A stretch of 64,000 nucleotides of DNA from an uncultured Eubacteriales bacterium (GTDB lineage Bacteria > Bacillota > Clostridia > Oscillospirales > Acutalibacteraceae), in assembly GCA_934630515.1 (NCBI GenBank), contig CAKTVV010000004.1:62001-126000 (forward strand), written 5' to 3'. Under the pieces are notes generated by a model. That model was not told where the DNA came from, ran no database searches, and saw only the letters and a list, made by a program, of their open reading frames with translations. Shown one piece after another: positions 51,566 through 61,271 of this stretch (position 1 is the first letter of the stretch; each line of letters starts with the position of its first letter). The position numbers were made by a program, and so were the translations under genes.

Positions 51566-53035
51566 TCACGGGCAAATAACCACTTCGTTGCCGGGCTCAA
51601 TTTCCGTTGTGCCCTTTTCAAACACGCAATTCTCCAGCCGGATTCCCGTGCATTTGTACTCGCAGTCGGTCAGGCCGTTCAGTCCGATGGTTCCTACATG
51701 GAATATGGGCGCATCCGCCTCGTAAGGAGTGGTGAATGTGCAGTTCCGGAATGTAACATCCCGCGGGATCGGCCCCTCTACGAAAAACTCATTCTCGATA
51801 CGCACCCAAAATACATCGAACCGGCAGTTTTCGAAGGTGCCGCTGCTGCGCACCCGAACCGTACCGGTGATGGTGGAATCCTTCACCAAATAGTTCGGAT
51901 TGGCGTATTTATAGAATGCAATCTGCATCCCCGGCTGCAGCGCCGGCATCGGTGTATCCACCGTGAAATGTACATCGACATCACTGGGGAAAACCTCGGC
52001 CGCCCGGCCGCGTCCCAGCTCCCGTCCATGCGCCATATCGTACGCCACATATTCATCGCCGGGCGCAAGCGCACGGGTATCCCCCACCTCCGCCGGATGT
52101 GCGTGGATCTCCGCCCCGTCCGCACTGACCGCCGTCACGTCCAGATAGACGCAGGAGAGGTTGAACGCATCGTCACCCAGAGGCCCGATATAGCAATGAT
52201 TCCACACGATGGGATCCAAATTGTCCTTGATATGGAAGCCGTCACGCCAGGAGACCAGCTGCTCCTCCTCATCCTCACGGGGACACAACGCCACGTTGGT
52301 AAAGGAGCAGGAACCCCGGTTGAGCCGCACATCAAAACCGAACTCCGGCATACTGTAAATGCGCAGGTTTTCGATTGCAAAGCCGTTGTTGCCCAGTATC
52401 TCGCACATACTGCCGGCAAAATGGCTGCCGCCGATGATCGGCAGCAAAAATCTGTCGCCCGGCTTAGCCTCCCGCACACGTGCGGCGGTATTCTCATGGA
52501 TTGTGAGCCGATAGCGCCGCTCGCCCAGGGGCTCCATACGGCGAATAAAATAGTGCCCGCGGATATCCGCCCGGTTGGGGAAGGCGAACCACCATTCCGG
52601 TGGGTCAAACCGTTCCGTCAGTCCAATGTCCTCATCCGCCTCCAGCTCCAGCACGGCGTTCTCCGGATCGGTCCGCATCACCGTCGCCAAAATGAACGGG
52701 CGGGGCTCGTAATCGATCACCATTCCGGACAACCGGATATCCTCACAATCGTGTGCGCTCAGGAGCTTGGCGTCCCCCGTGAACAACAGCTTGCAGCCAC
52801 AGCCGCACAAATGAATGTGCCGAGCCTTTTCCATTGTAAACAACCGGCGCTTGTTGCACGTCGGCGGGGTTTCGCAGACCCGGTACACCCGCTCGCACTC
52901 GAAGCGCAGCTCCTTTATCCCTTCAAAGGGATCCTCCAAAACGGCCTGCAGCGCTCTGCCGATCGCCAGCCCGTCATCCGTCACTCCGTCGCCCACAGCG
53001 CCAAAATCCGTAACCGAATACACTTTTTTATCCAT
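51566..53035 (-). CDS. GH28-like beta-helix protein, cytosolic paralogue
   Basis: A 489-residue protein starting directly with YSVTDFGAVGDGVTDDGLAIGRAL, no signal peptide. It shares with the neighbouring lipoprotein SWRDGFHIKDN, YIGPLGDDAFNLSC and FWVRIENEFFVEGPIP, so the same catalytic region is kept. Pectinase-like glycosidases of this type act on galacturonides or rhamnogalacturonides. The pair suggests a two-step process: outside on the polymer, inside on the imported oligomer. AAGGAG lies before the ATG at 53035. It follows the permease genes within one operon. Confidence 0.75.
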   Translation of the reverse strand: MDKKVYSVTDFGAVGDGVTDDGLAIGRALQAVLEDPFEGIKELRFECERVYRVCETPPTCNKRRLFTMEKARHIHLCGCGCKLLFTGDAKLLSAHDCEDIRLSGMVIDYEPRPFILATVMRTDPENAVLELEADEDIGLTERFDPPEWWFAFPNRADIRGHYFIRRMEPLGERRYRLTIHENTAARVREAKPGDRFLLPIIGGSHFAGSMCEILGNNGFAIENLRIYSMPEFGFDVRLNRGSCSFTNVALCPREDEEEQLVSWRDGFHIKDNLDPIVWNHCYIGPLGDDAFNLSCVYLDVTAVSADGAEIHAHPAEVGDTRALAPGDEYVAYDMAHGRELGRGRAAEVFPSDVDVHFTVDTPMPALQPGMQIAFYKYANPNYLVKDSTITGTVRVRSSGTFENCRFDVFWVRIENEFFVEGPIPRDVTFRNCTFTTPYEADAPIFHVGTIGLNGLTDCEYKCTGIRLENCVFEKGTTEIEPGNEVVICP

Positions 53036-53050
53036 GTCTTGCTCCTTCCA

Positions 53051-54037
53051 TCAGCCGACAATGCCCACGCGCTCGATGCTTTCTACAAAAAACCGCTGAC
53101 AGAACAGGAATATGATCAGCAGCGGCCCCATGATCATAAGAATACCGGCGCTTTTCACCAGCGGAGCATACAGCGTCACCGTCATATCGTACTGGGAGGT
53201 GCCCAGTATTTCGTATACCTCCATCGTAAACCGATCCAGGTTCATATACACATTGGAGAACACCGGCGTGCTCTTGAGAAAGGCGGTTGTATAGTTCATA
53301 TCGTTATACTGCCACAGGAATCCGAACAGCATCACCGTCACGATGCTGGTGCGGGCGTTGGGCAGCATCACCTGTGTAAAGGTTCGAAAGGCGCCGGCAC
53401 CGTCGATGAGCGCCGCCTCCTCCAGCTCCCGAGGCATATTGCGGAAAAACTGGAAAAAGATAAGGACAAACAATCCGTTTTTAATTCCCACCGCCGTTGC
53501 CGCCAGCAATCCGAAGGGTAAATAGCTGTCGATCAGGTTCAGCGAGCCGCCGAAAATCAGTGTACACAGCCCCAACGGATCGTAGCCGCTGAACTGCACA
53601 TACATCGGCACCATAATCAGCTGCGGCGGTACGATCAGCGTAAATACCACCAGCGCCAGAAAAAGCCCCCGCAGCTTAAACTGAAACCGTGCCAGACCGT
53701 ATGCCACCAACAGGCAGGATATGGTCTCCAGCACCATCACCATTGCGGACAGCCAAGTGGTGTTGGCGAGTGCCTGCCAATAATTCATCAGCATCCCGGC
53801 GATCTGATAGTTCTGCAGCGTGAATGTCTTTGGAATCAAAATCACAGTGTTATCAAACAAATCCATACGCCCCATCACGGATTTGGAAAGGATCGTGACC
53901 AGCGGATACAGCACAGCAAAGCAAAATCCGATCAGAAAGACAGCCTTGATAAAACCGGACACCGCACGACCGGTGTGTTTCTCCAGCTTCGCTATTTTTC
54001 TGGCGCGGCTCTGCGCCGTCATTGAGCAATCTCTCAT
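53051..54037 (-). CDS. Carbohydrate ABC transporter permease (MalG-type), second pair
   Basis: A 328-residue membrane protein with six predicted helices (GFIKAVFLIGFCFAVLYPL at the start). The ATPase-coupling EAA loop reads EEAALIDGAGAFRTFTQVMLP. The architecture is MalG/YcjP-like, working with the MalF-type protein encoded just upstream. AAAGGA precedes the ATG at 54037. No ATPase gene is present in the operon, so a shared MsmX-like ATPase elsewhere is inferred. Confidence 0.88.
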   Translation of the reverse strand: MRDCSMTAQSRARKIAKLEKHTGRAVSGFIKAVFLIGFCFAVLYPLVTILSKSVMGRMDLFDNTVILIPKTFTLQNYQIAGMLMNYWQALANTTWLSAMVMVLETISCLLVAYGLARFQFKLRGLFLALVVFTLIVPPQLIMVPMYVQFSGYDPLGLCTLIFGGSLNLIDSYLPFGLLAATAVGIKNGLFVLIFFQFFRNMPRELEEAALIDGAGAFRTFTQVMLPNARTSIVTVMLFGFLWQYNDMNYTTAFLKSTPVFSNVYMNLDRFTMEVYEILGTSQYDMTVTLYAPLVKSAGILMIMGPLLIIFLFCQRFFVESIERVGIVG

Positions 54038-54059
54038 GGTTCTTGTCCTTTCTAAAGCG

Positions 54060-54968
54060 TCAATTCTGATAGAACAGGCGGCGACGGAACAGCAGGAAAA
54101 TCACCGTCACGATCACGGCGATGCACAGGAAGTAGATCCAGGACAGCGCCGATGCATATCCGTATTCAAACTTAGTGAAGGATACGCCGTTAATATAGGT
54201 GATGGTGGGATTCAAATATGATCCGAAGGAGTCCACGATGGTGTAAATGGCATTGACCAAAATCATCGGCGACGTCATGGGAAAGGTGATCGTCCAGAAG
54301 CTCTCCCACGCAGTACAGCCCTCCATCTGTGCCGCCTCGTAAAAGGAGGTGGGGATCGCATGCAGCGCCGCTAAAAAGATGAAAATCTGCACACCGGAGC
54401 GGATCATAATGTCGAAGATTCCTTCGATCGCCGAATTGATGTATTCCATCAATTCCGTCATCTGCTTGCCCATACCCTCAAAATACCGGGTCAAATCGAT
54501 CGCCTGCAGTGCGCCGAACAGCTCATGCGTTTCATTGACGGAGGTGCTCATCTGCGCATTGTTTACCGCACTCACCGAGCTCTCCAGCCGCATAAACAGG
54601 TCCGAAGCCAAAATCACCGTCAGGAAGAATACGGTCTTGACCGCCGCCGAGCCCTTGAAGGGCTTGCGCAGCAGCAGCGCCACAAAATACGCAAACACCA
54701 GGATCAGCGGCACATCGATCATATTTTTCAGCGAGCCGACCAGCCGCTGCGGAAACTCTGCGTCCCCGGCAAACGCCGTCTGGAAATTGCGGAGCCCCAC
54801 AAAGGTTCCCTCCAGCGTCACCTTATCAAAGCTGCGGAAGCTATACAGCGCCGTCTGCACAATCGGCGTCAGGAAAAACAGCAAAAATCCGAGAACCCAC
54901 GGAATGCAGAACACATAGCCGGTCAGATTTCGCTTGCGCATCAAGCTGCCGGTACCCCTTTTTCTCAT
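54060..54968 (-). CDS. Carbohydrate ABC transporter permease (MalF-type), second pair
   Basis: A 302-residue membrane protein. Its EAA loop is SFYEAAQMEGCTAWESFWTI, with Glu in place of the usual Asp before Gly. A polar insertion between helices (SSVSAVNNAQMSTSVNETHE through KQMTELMEYINSAIEG) is longer than the equivalent in the other MalF-like protein of this operon. GGAGG lies nine bases before the ATG, and its start overlaps the upstream DUF5696 stop as ATGA, so the two are translationally coupled. Confidence 0.87.
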   Translation of the reverse strand: MRKRGTGSLMRKRNLTGYVFCIPWVLGFLLFFLTPIVQTALYSFRSFDKVTLEGTFVGLRNFQTAFAGDAEFPQRLVGSLKNMIDVPLILVFAYFVALLLRKPFKGSAAVKTVFFLTVILASDLFMRLESSVSAVNNAQMSTSVNETHELFGALQAIDLTRYFEGMGKQMTELMEYINSAIEGIFDIMIRSGVQIFIFLAALHAIPTSFYEAAQMEGCTAWESFWTITFPMTSPMILVNAIYTIVDSFGSYLNPTITYINGVSFTKFEYGYASALSWIYFLCIAVIVTVIFLLFRRRLFYQN

Positions 54969-57277
54969 GCCGTCTCTCCTCCCTTGACCAGCTTTGCGCT
55001 GCGTGCAGGCACCGTGACTCCGGCGACAGTCGCCGCCTCTGCGCCGTAATTCACATATACGGCACAGCCGTTCGCATAGGTGGTTCGATACACCTCATTT
55101 GCCATCGTTTCGTGCCGGATCATGGCGCTGTCCTGCACCGGAGCCAGCACCGACGCCGCCCTATCATACATGGAGATCACCGTATCCCGCCAGGTGGCAT
55201 AATAGCTGCTGCAATAGGTGTCATACTCGGTGTTTTTCAGCGCCGAGCCGTCCGCTGCCATCAGCAAAAATATCGGCTGTCCGCCATATTCGACACAGCG
55301 CAGCCAATCGGTCTCCGGATCGGCGCTCATATTCAGCGGCATCCCGGCATAACCCACCGAGCCATGCACCACCATCGAATAAAAGGGCACCGAGCGATCC
55401 GCAATCGCATAGCCGCTCCCGCTGAGCGCCACCCGGGACAGCTGGTCGGCGGCGGACAGCACGTATTGATTACCACCGTCGAAAAGCAGATTTTCATAGA
55501 CGTCAGCCGCATTCCGCAGCATCCCGTTATACAACGTTACCACCGACTGGCGATCCATCACCGATTCCTTGGTATAATCCGCATACACCGTCGTGCCGAT
55601 CTCCTGCAGCGCCAAGGCGGACAGGGACAGCTTTTGTGTGCGCTTGGTGAACTGCTCCAAAAACCCGGCAGCCGCCGCCGGCTTCAGAATGAAGCGGTAG
55701 GCGGAATTTTCCTGGGTTACGGTGGAGTAGGTATAGGCCTTTGCATTATTCTGGTCGATCTGCCGCGCCACCATACGGAAACGGGACAAGCCCCCGGAGC
55801 GTGCATTGGCGGTCAGCAGCCGCACATCGGCAAACAGCGTGACCCCTTGATCCCGGCAATAGCTTTCCAGCGCTCGGAAGCCCTTGGCGCCGCCCACCGC
55901 CGATTCCACATGGATCGACGAGGGTAATTGCTGATCCAGTCCGCCGTTAAACCAACCGGAATACCGCAGCTGGATATGGGAAACGCCGGAATCGGTCAAT
56001 TCCTGCAGGATCGATTGCGCCTGCTGCGTATCCGTCAGCGGCTCCATTCCGGTATACTGAAAGCCTAAAAAGGATTTTCGTTTATCCACAGCGCCCAGCA
56101 GCTCCAGCTGCAGGGAATACGGAGCGGCGCCCTTCTCCGGCAGCAAGCCGTTGGCGATAAGATATCCCCGGTAATAGCGTGCCATACCGGAATAATCGGC
56201 ATCCGCCTCATCCATAAAGCTGTACCGCAGCCGCAGCGACCCACCATAGGCGGCATTCTGTATGCTCAACACACGGCTGTTGCCGCCGGTATCTCCCAGC
56301 TTCACCGTCTGAGAGGCGTGGGTCGTAAAGGAGGCGCACACCTCATTGTAGGAGCTATAGCTGCCCGCCGCCGTACCGCGTACCGATGCCAGCGCCTCTC
56401 CATCCTCAATGATGGCTAAAAATGCGTGGCCCTCATGACGAATACCGAACACCGGAAGCGCCACCGGCTGCGTCTGTGCCGGCTTACTGGTGATATCCAG
56501 CGAAAGATCCGGGCCGTATACCCGTCCCACATAGGTCGATGCCCCCATCGCCTTCGGTACGGAAAAATCCACCAGCACGCCGCTTCCATCCGGCAGCAGC
56601 AGGTATCCGTCCTTGCCGGCACTTCCGCCGAAATGCGGCAGCACCGTCACCTCCAGCGGCTGAATTCCGCCGCTATACACCACCTTTTCCATCGGCAGCT
56701 CGGCGATCAGCGATTCACCGCTCAGGGTGTAGGAAAGGGTGAACCGAAACAGCTCCGTTCCGGCAGCGACCCCCTCGTCCGTGCGGTCATCCGCAAACCG
56801 GTATTCCACATCCAGCCCATCCGCCCGGCGCGTGAGGGTGTATTCTCCCCGGGAAACACTCGCCGAATAGCTGTTCAGCGTTTTTTCGTTCTGTCCGTCC
56901 ACATATTGCACCGTCAGCTGTGCGCGATACAGCGGCAGAGAATCCGCCCCGAGGACGCTATCCTTCTCCAGCGCCGGCGTATTGGAGTACCACATCTTAC
57001 CGCTGCGGCGATCCAAAACCGCCACCGCAGCCGTTGCCTCATGCGCATACAGCCGCAGGCAGGCAGTCTCGCAGACTGTTTCATAGCCATCCAGCAGCTC
57101 CGCATCGACAGCGGATGGCTCCGCATCTCCACCGGCATCCGGGTATGCGGTATATGCGGTCTGCGGCGCCGCCTTGCGATACTCCGCCGCATCCGCTCCG
57201 TAGGAGCGGCAGCCGCACAGACCGCCGGCCAGTATTGCCGCCGCCAACGCCAAAGCGATACCTTGCTTCTTTTTCAT
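54965..57277 (-). CDS. DUF5696-family lipoprotein
   Basis: A 770-residue exported protein with lipobox GGLCGC (Cys23 the likely lipidated residue). A beta-rich N-terminal half (RLYAHEATAAVAVLDRRSGKMWYSN, GYLLLPDGSGVLVDF) is followed by a probable TIM-barrel-like half with SHIQLRYSGWFNGGLDQQLPSS, KGFRALESYCRDQGVTLFADV and GSALKNTEYDTYC. I assign it to DUF5696 by resemblance to proteins I know only from similar sugar-transport clusters; no function is established. The overlap with the permease gene points to a role at the membrane face of the transporter, perhaps a surface glycosidase. The start is the ATG at 57277. Confidence 0.7.
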   Translation of the reverse strand: MKKKQGIALALAAAILAGGLCGCRSYGADAAEYRKAAPQTAYTAYPDAGGDAEPSAVDAELLDGYETVCETACLRLYAHEATAAVAVLDRRSGKMWYSNTPALEKDSVLGADSLPLYRAQLTVQYVDGQNEKTLNSYSASVSRGEYTLTRRADGLDVEYRFADDRTDEGVAAGTELFRFTLSYTLSGESLIAELPMEKVVYSGGIQPLEVTVLPHFGGSAGKDGYLLLPDGSGVLVDFSVPKAMGASTYVGRVYGPDLSLDITSKPAQTQPVALPVFGIRHEGHAFLAIIEDGEALASVRGTAAGSYSSYNEVCASFTTHASQTVKLGDTGGNSRVLSIQNAAYGGSLRLRYSFMDEADADYSGMARYYRGYLIANGLLPEKGAAPYSLQLELLGAVDKRKSFLGFQYTGMEPLTDTQQAQSILQELTDSGVSHIQLRYSGWFNGGLDQQLPSSIHVESAVGGAKGFRALESYCRDQGVTLFADVRLLTANARSGGLSRFRMVARQIDQNNAKAYTYSTVTQENSAYRFILKPAAAAGFLEQFTKRTQKLSLSALALQEIGTTVYADYTKESVMDRQSVVTLYNGMLRNAADVYENLLFDGGNQYVLSAADQLSRVALSGSGYAIADRSVPFYSMVVHGSVGYAGMPLNMSADPETDWLRCVEYGGQPIFLLMAADGSALKNTEYDTYCSSYYATWRDTVISMYDRAASVLAPVQDSAMIRHETMANEVYRTTYANGCAVYVNYGAEAATVAGVTVPARSAKLVKGGETA

Positions 57278-57313
57278 AAAAACCTATCCCTCCCGGAAAA
57301 CGCCGGTTATTCA

Positions 57314-57949
57314 TCAGGTACGCAGCAGAATCTCCTTATAAACGGAGTATGCAAAGCTGACCAGCTGCGAAAACAAATTAAAAAACAGCAAGCCGATAAA
57401 TAAAATCGCTATCATCGCCGCTGCCGTGATGACGGTAGTCACCAGCATTCGCCCCAGCGTATACTGGTGGATCGTCATGATGCCCGTAAACAGCAGGAAG
57501 AAAAACCAAATCAGTGCCAGCACATTCGCAGCGGTCAGATAGACCTGCTCCGTGAATGTACACACATTCGACAGGATCGCCGCCGGCAACGGGATCAGCA
57601 CTAACGGCAGGCAGGCATATCCGGTGGTCATCACAATATCCCGAAAGGTACCCTCGCCCTGCATCAGCGTGGTCACCGACCAATTCGCCACGCAGAAGAC
57701 CCCCAACAGCAGCAGCACCTTCGTCAGCTCAAACATCATATCGTAGGGCACAAACTTATCCGTGTTAAAGAGAAACGCTTCCAGCTGCTGTGCCCATACA
57801 TGCGTCAGCAGCATCAGTGCCGTCAACAGCAGAGCAAAGGACAGCCGCCCCTTTTTCTCCCGCTTCATATCCCAGAAGCCGTCAAACGGGTGCGTCGAAA
57901 TATGCAGTGCAAAGCGCATCTGCTCTTTTATTGCGGTTGCCTGCATCAT
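57314..57949 (-). CDS. Yip1-family membrane protein
   Basis: A 211-residue integral membrane protein with about five hydrophobic helices (LSFALLLTALMLLTHVW, VLLLLGVFCVANWSVTTL, YACLPLVLIPLPAAIL, VLALIWFFFLLFTGIM and VITAAAMIAILFIGLLFF). The pattern and the NWSVTTLMQGEGTFRD segment fit bacterial YIP1 proteins, whose function is unknown. The first ATG of the ATGATG at 57949 overlaps the upstream stop by four bases, and AAGGGGG provides the binding site. It sits between NHL/TPR and DUF5696 genes, an order I associate with glycan-uptake clusters. Confidence 0.75.
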   Translation of the reverse strand: MMQATAIKEQMRFALHISTHPFDGFWDMKREKKGRLSFALLLTALMLLTHVWAQQLEAFLFNTDKFVPYDMMFELTKVLLLLGVFCVANWSVTTLMQGEGTFRDIVMTTGYACLPLVLIPLPAAILSNVCTFTEQVYLTAANVLALIWFFFLLFTGIMTIHQYTLGRMLVTTVITAAAMIAILFIGLLFFNLFSQLVSFAYSVYKEILLRT

Positions 57950-59427
57950 ATTCCGTCCCCCTTCTTTCTCTTGCTGCGGCGTCTGCGTACGATCCGCACC
58001 GTCACCACAGCTGCCGCAATCACCACGCATCCGATGGAAACCGGAGCGAACCAGCGCGCCGCCGTCTCCCATCGATATTCGGAAAATGCCTTGTTATATC
58101 CGGTATTTTTTGTCACCGCATCGCCCCGATAGTTCCCCAGCTCAAAATATTCCATTGCCTTACGGTACTCGCCCCGTCGCAGCCAGATCTTACCGATCTG
58201 TGCATATGCCAGCTCGAAGTTGGAGTTACCCTCCAGCACCTGCTCCCAGGCGGCAAGGCTGCGGTCGTATTGACCGGCATTATAGGACTCGTTCGCCTCA
58301 GCGATCCGATCGGCATAGGCGGTACGGGAAAACACCGTAATCCGACCGATTCCCTTATCCGCCACCAGAATATCGCTGCCGCGCACCGCTATTGCGGACG
58401 GCACCGAGAAGCACCCCACCTGCGTGCCGAGACTACCGAATGCATAAAACAGGAATCCCTCAGAATTGTATACAAAGATCCGGCCCTTGGCAGCATCCAG
58501 CGCATAGACCATCCCCTGAGCGTCGGCGGTAATATCCACAAAATTCGATTTACTCTGTTTGCCCGGGTAAATATCCCCGCACACATCCACATAGCCGCTG
58601 CGAGTCAGGACGTCCTTGCCCGCCAGATTCAGCCGCTTGATGGGCGAATCCTCGCCGGAGCGGGATACGGTATACAGCAGCCCTTCTTCATCCATAAACA
58701 GATTGGAGTATTCTACCGGCAAAAACTGCTCCATCTGCCGCCGCTGCTCCTTGCTCATAATCCGTTTCCATAAACGGGTGACCGGATTATACGAAACGCT
58801 GTTAGAGCCGATATACCCGACAAAATGCCCTGTTTCATCCAGCTGCAAAATACCCTTATAGTCGTTGCGCACCAAAACGTACAGACTGCCGGATTCGCCC
58901 ACAGCCACCTGCGTCGGCAAAAACAGATATTCCTCGTCCTCGGCGATCCCGGTCGGTACCACATCCCGGACAATCCGCCGAATGCGGTATGTCTTCAGAT
59001 CCAGCACCAAAATCCGGTTTTGATTTGTGTCGCAGACATAGAGCTCCCCGTTGACATCGTCAATGAACACGCCTGTCGGGCTTCCGAAAAAATCCGGGTT
59101 GCCCTCCTCGTCCTCCAGCATATCCACTGCCGCACGCAGCCGATAGTCGGCATCCAGCACATACAGCGCATTTGCGGTGCTGTCGGTGATATACAGATTT
59201 CCTTCCCGATCCTCGGCGATGCATTCGGGCGCTGTCAGCGGCACACCCAGATTGCTGCGGTCGATCGTCGCCGTCGGACGGTACGGCGTCGGACAATGCT
59301 GAGCAGCCGTACCGCACAGCGTCGAATAGGTATAGCTTTCATAGGGTACATACACCGGCTCCGCCGCCGCAACCGACACCGTCGTCAGCAGCAGCACCGT
59401 CAGCAGAGAAAGCAGTCGTTTTTTCAT
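57946..59427 (-). CDS. Exported NHL-repeat / TPR membrane protein
   Basis: A 493-residue protein with an N-terminal signal (MKKRLLSLLTVLLLTTVSVAAAE). Residues 60-345 contain NHL-type beta-propeller blades (APECIAEDREGNLYITDS, PTGVFIDDVNGELYVCD, TQVAVGESGSLYVL, NFVDITADAQGMVYALD, SAIAVRGSDILVADKG). TPR-like helices follow (ANESYNAGQYDRSLAAWEQ, IWLRRGEYRKAMEYFELG), then a transmembrane segment and a basic tail (RRRRSKRKK). It looks like an outward-facing scaffold, perhaps holding enzyme or binding protein near the transporter; that is inference. Translation is coupled to the Yip1-family gene. Confidence 0.75.
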   Translation of the reverse strand: MKKRLLSLLTVLLLTTVSVAAAEPVYVPYESYTYSTLCGTAAQHCPTPYRPTATIDRSNLGVPLTAPECIAEDREGNLYITDSTANALYVLDADYRLRAAVDMLEDEEGNPDFFGSPTGVFIDDVNGELYVCDTNQNRILVLDLKTYRIRRIVRDVVPTGIAEDEEYLFLPTQVAVGESGSLYVLVRNDYKGILQLDETGHFVGYIGSNSVSYNPVTRLWKRIMSKEQRRQMEQFLPVEYSNLFMDEEGLLYTVSRSGEDSPIKRLNLAGKDVLTRSGYVDVCGDIYPGKQSKSNFVDITADAQGMVYALDAAKGRIFVYNSEGFLFYAFGSLGTQVGCFSVPSAIAVRGSDILVADKGIGRITVFSRTAYADRIAEANESYNAGQYDRSLAAWEQVLEGNSNFELAYAQIGKIWLRRGEYRKAMEYFELGNYRGDAVTKNTGYNKAFSEYRWETAARWFAPVSIGCVVIAAAVVTVRIVRRRRSKRKKGDGI

Positions 59428-59456
59428 AGTCGTTCGTCCTCCCCTCCCGTGACGGC

Positions 59457-60338
59457 TTATTCCTTCATGCCGGAGGTTGCCATCGTCTCCACGATCCGGC
59501 TCTGCGTCAGAATAAACAGCAGCAGCGGCACCACCAGCACGATAACACTGACAGCACTGGCTACACCGGTGCGCATCACGCCGCCCGCTGCGATCTGATT
59601 CAGCGCATACGGCAGTGATTTATACTGCTCGCTGTAAATATATGTGCTGTTCGTGCTGTTCCACAGCCCCTGGAACGAGAATATTGCCAGCGTCAGCCAA
59701 GCCGGCTTTACATTGGGCATAACCACCCGCCAAAAGGTCATGGGGCGTCCGGCTCCGTCGATCTCCGACGATTCGATAATCGAGTCCGGCAGCTGCTCCA
59801 TAAACTGCTTCATAATATACAGACCGAGGCTGCTGCCCAACGCCGGCAGAATGATGGCGGCGTATGTATCCAGCAGATGCAGCGAGGAAATTGTCTGATA
59901 ATTGACAATATCCGATACGGTCGAGGCGAACATCAGAGAGGTGACAATCAGCGTGAAAATCACATTGCCGCCCTTCAGTCGCACCTTTGCCAGCGGATAG
60001 GCACACATAGACGCCAAAAGAATATGCCCCACGGTGCCTACCACCGATACCAGCGCACTATTGAACACATACCGGGACAACGGCACCATGCTGTCGCTCA
60101 TAATCGAGCCAAGCTGCCGGAAGTTGTTCAGCGTCGGGGAGATGACATAGAATTTCGGCGGATATACAAACAGCTCATTCAGCGGCTTGACCGACTGCAC
60201 AAAAATCAGCAGGATCGGCAGTGCGCTGAACGCTGCAAACACCAGCAAAAACAGGAACATAACCACGCTGCCAGCGCGGCTGCGGCTGAGCTGCCCTACA
60301 TTCGTACCGAAAAAGCGCTTATGCCGTATTTTTTTCAC
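59457..60338 (-). CDS. Carbohydrate ABC transporter permease (MalG-type), first pair
   Basis: A 293-residue six-helix permease. The coupling loop reads ESSEIDGAGRPMTFWRVVMP, the standard MalG form. It pairs with the MalF-type protein 24 bases upstream. The start is likely GTG at 60338, nine bases after AAAGGA; the ATG at 60347 overlaps that site. It differs enough from the permease at 53051 that the two pairs are not a recent duplication. Confidence 0.88.
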   Translation of the reverse strand: MKKIRHKRFFGTNVGQLSRSRAGSVVMFLFLLVFAAFSALPILLIFVQSVKPLNELFVYPPKFYVISPTLNNFRQLGSIMSDSMVPLSRYVFNSALVSVVGTVGHILLASMCAYPLAKVRLKGGNVIFTLIVTSLMFASTVSDIVNYQTISSLHLLDTYAAIILPALGSSLGLYIMKQFMEQLPDSIIESSEIDGAGRPMTFWRVVMPNVKPAWLTLAIFSFQGLWNSTNSTYIYSEQYKSLPYALNQIAAGGVMRTGVASAVSVIVLVVPLLLFILTQSRIVETMATSGMKE

Positions 60339-60362
60339 AAACACCATTCCTTTCGATACGAA

Positions 60363-61268
60363 TTACTTTCCGACATGACCGATCACCCTTTGCGCCAGCT
60401 TGTTCATCAACAGCGACATCAGAAACAGCACCGTAGCAATCGCCGAGGCATAGCCCCGTTCATATCGAATGGTTGCATAGTCCTGCAGATGGTGCATCAC
60501 CGTATGAGTGGCATAGTTCACGGACGGGAAGCCGGTCATGACCGTCGCCACATTCGCAGTAGTGAAGGTGGCGGTGATGGACAGCACCGCCGACAGCATC
60601 AGGTGCGGTGCCATCATCGGCAGGGTGATAAACCACAGCTCCTGAAACCGATTGCGGACACCGTCGATGGCTCCCGCCTCATAATACTGACGATCCACCG
60701 TATTGAAGCCGGCGCGCAGCGTCAGGAAGGAGGTGCCGAGGCTCACCCACAGCTGCACGATGATCACGACCGCCATCATATAGGTCGGGTCCGTGCGCCA
60801 CTGGATGGATTCCGTGATGACTCCCAGGCTCAGCAAAAAGCTGTTCAGGTATCCGTAGATATCCCCGTCGAACACAATCAGCCAGATGGTAAACACAGCG
60901 TTGGACAGAGTGGGCGCATAAAACACCACCGTCAGCAGCGTTTTCCACGGGTTTTTATATTCGTTCACCATCCACGCCAAAAACAGACTCAGCAAATATC
61001 CCACGGGGCCGACAATCAGAGAGATGAGAAAGGTGTTTTGCAGCGCCGTCAGAAATACCGAATCCCGGAAAAACAGATTGATATAGTTTTCGAGACCCAG
61101 AAACCGGGGCGCCTCAAATACATTATAGGTCGTGAAGCTGAGCACCAACGACATCAGCACCGGCCATACCGTAAACACTGTGAAAATCACAAGATACGGC
61201 AGCATCAGCAAATAGCCGGAGCCATAGCGCTTGAGATAGCGGCGCGTGGCGTCTACTCGATTTGTCAT
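60363..61268 (-). CDS. Carbohydrate ABC transporter permease (MalF-type), first pair
   Basis: A 301-residue six-helix permease beginning TNRVDATRRYLKRYGSGYLLMLPYLVIF. The EAA loop is YEAGAIDGVRNRFQELWF. GGGGGCG lies before the ATG at 61268, three bases after the solute-binding protein's stop, so the two are closely coupled. It forms the membrane channel with the next gene. Confidence 0.88.
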   Translation of the reverse strand: MTNRVDATRRYLKRYGSGYLLMLPYLVIFTVFTVWPVLMSLVLSFTTYNVFEAPRFLGLENYINLFFRDSVFLTALQNTFLISLIVGPVGYLLSLFLAWMVNEYKNPWKTLLTVVFYAPTLSNAVFTIWLIVFDGDIYGYLNSFLLSLGVITESIQWRTDPTYMMAVVIIVQLWVSLGTSFLTLRAGFNTVDRQYYEAGAIDGVRNRFQELWFITLPMMAPHLMLSAVLSITATFTTANVATVMTGFPSVNYATHTVMHHLQDYATIRYERGYASAIATVLFLMSLLMNKLAQRVIGHVGK

Positions 61269-61271
61269 TGC

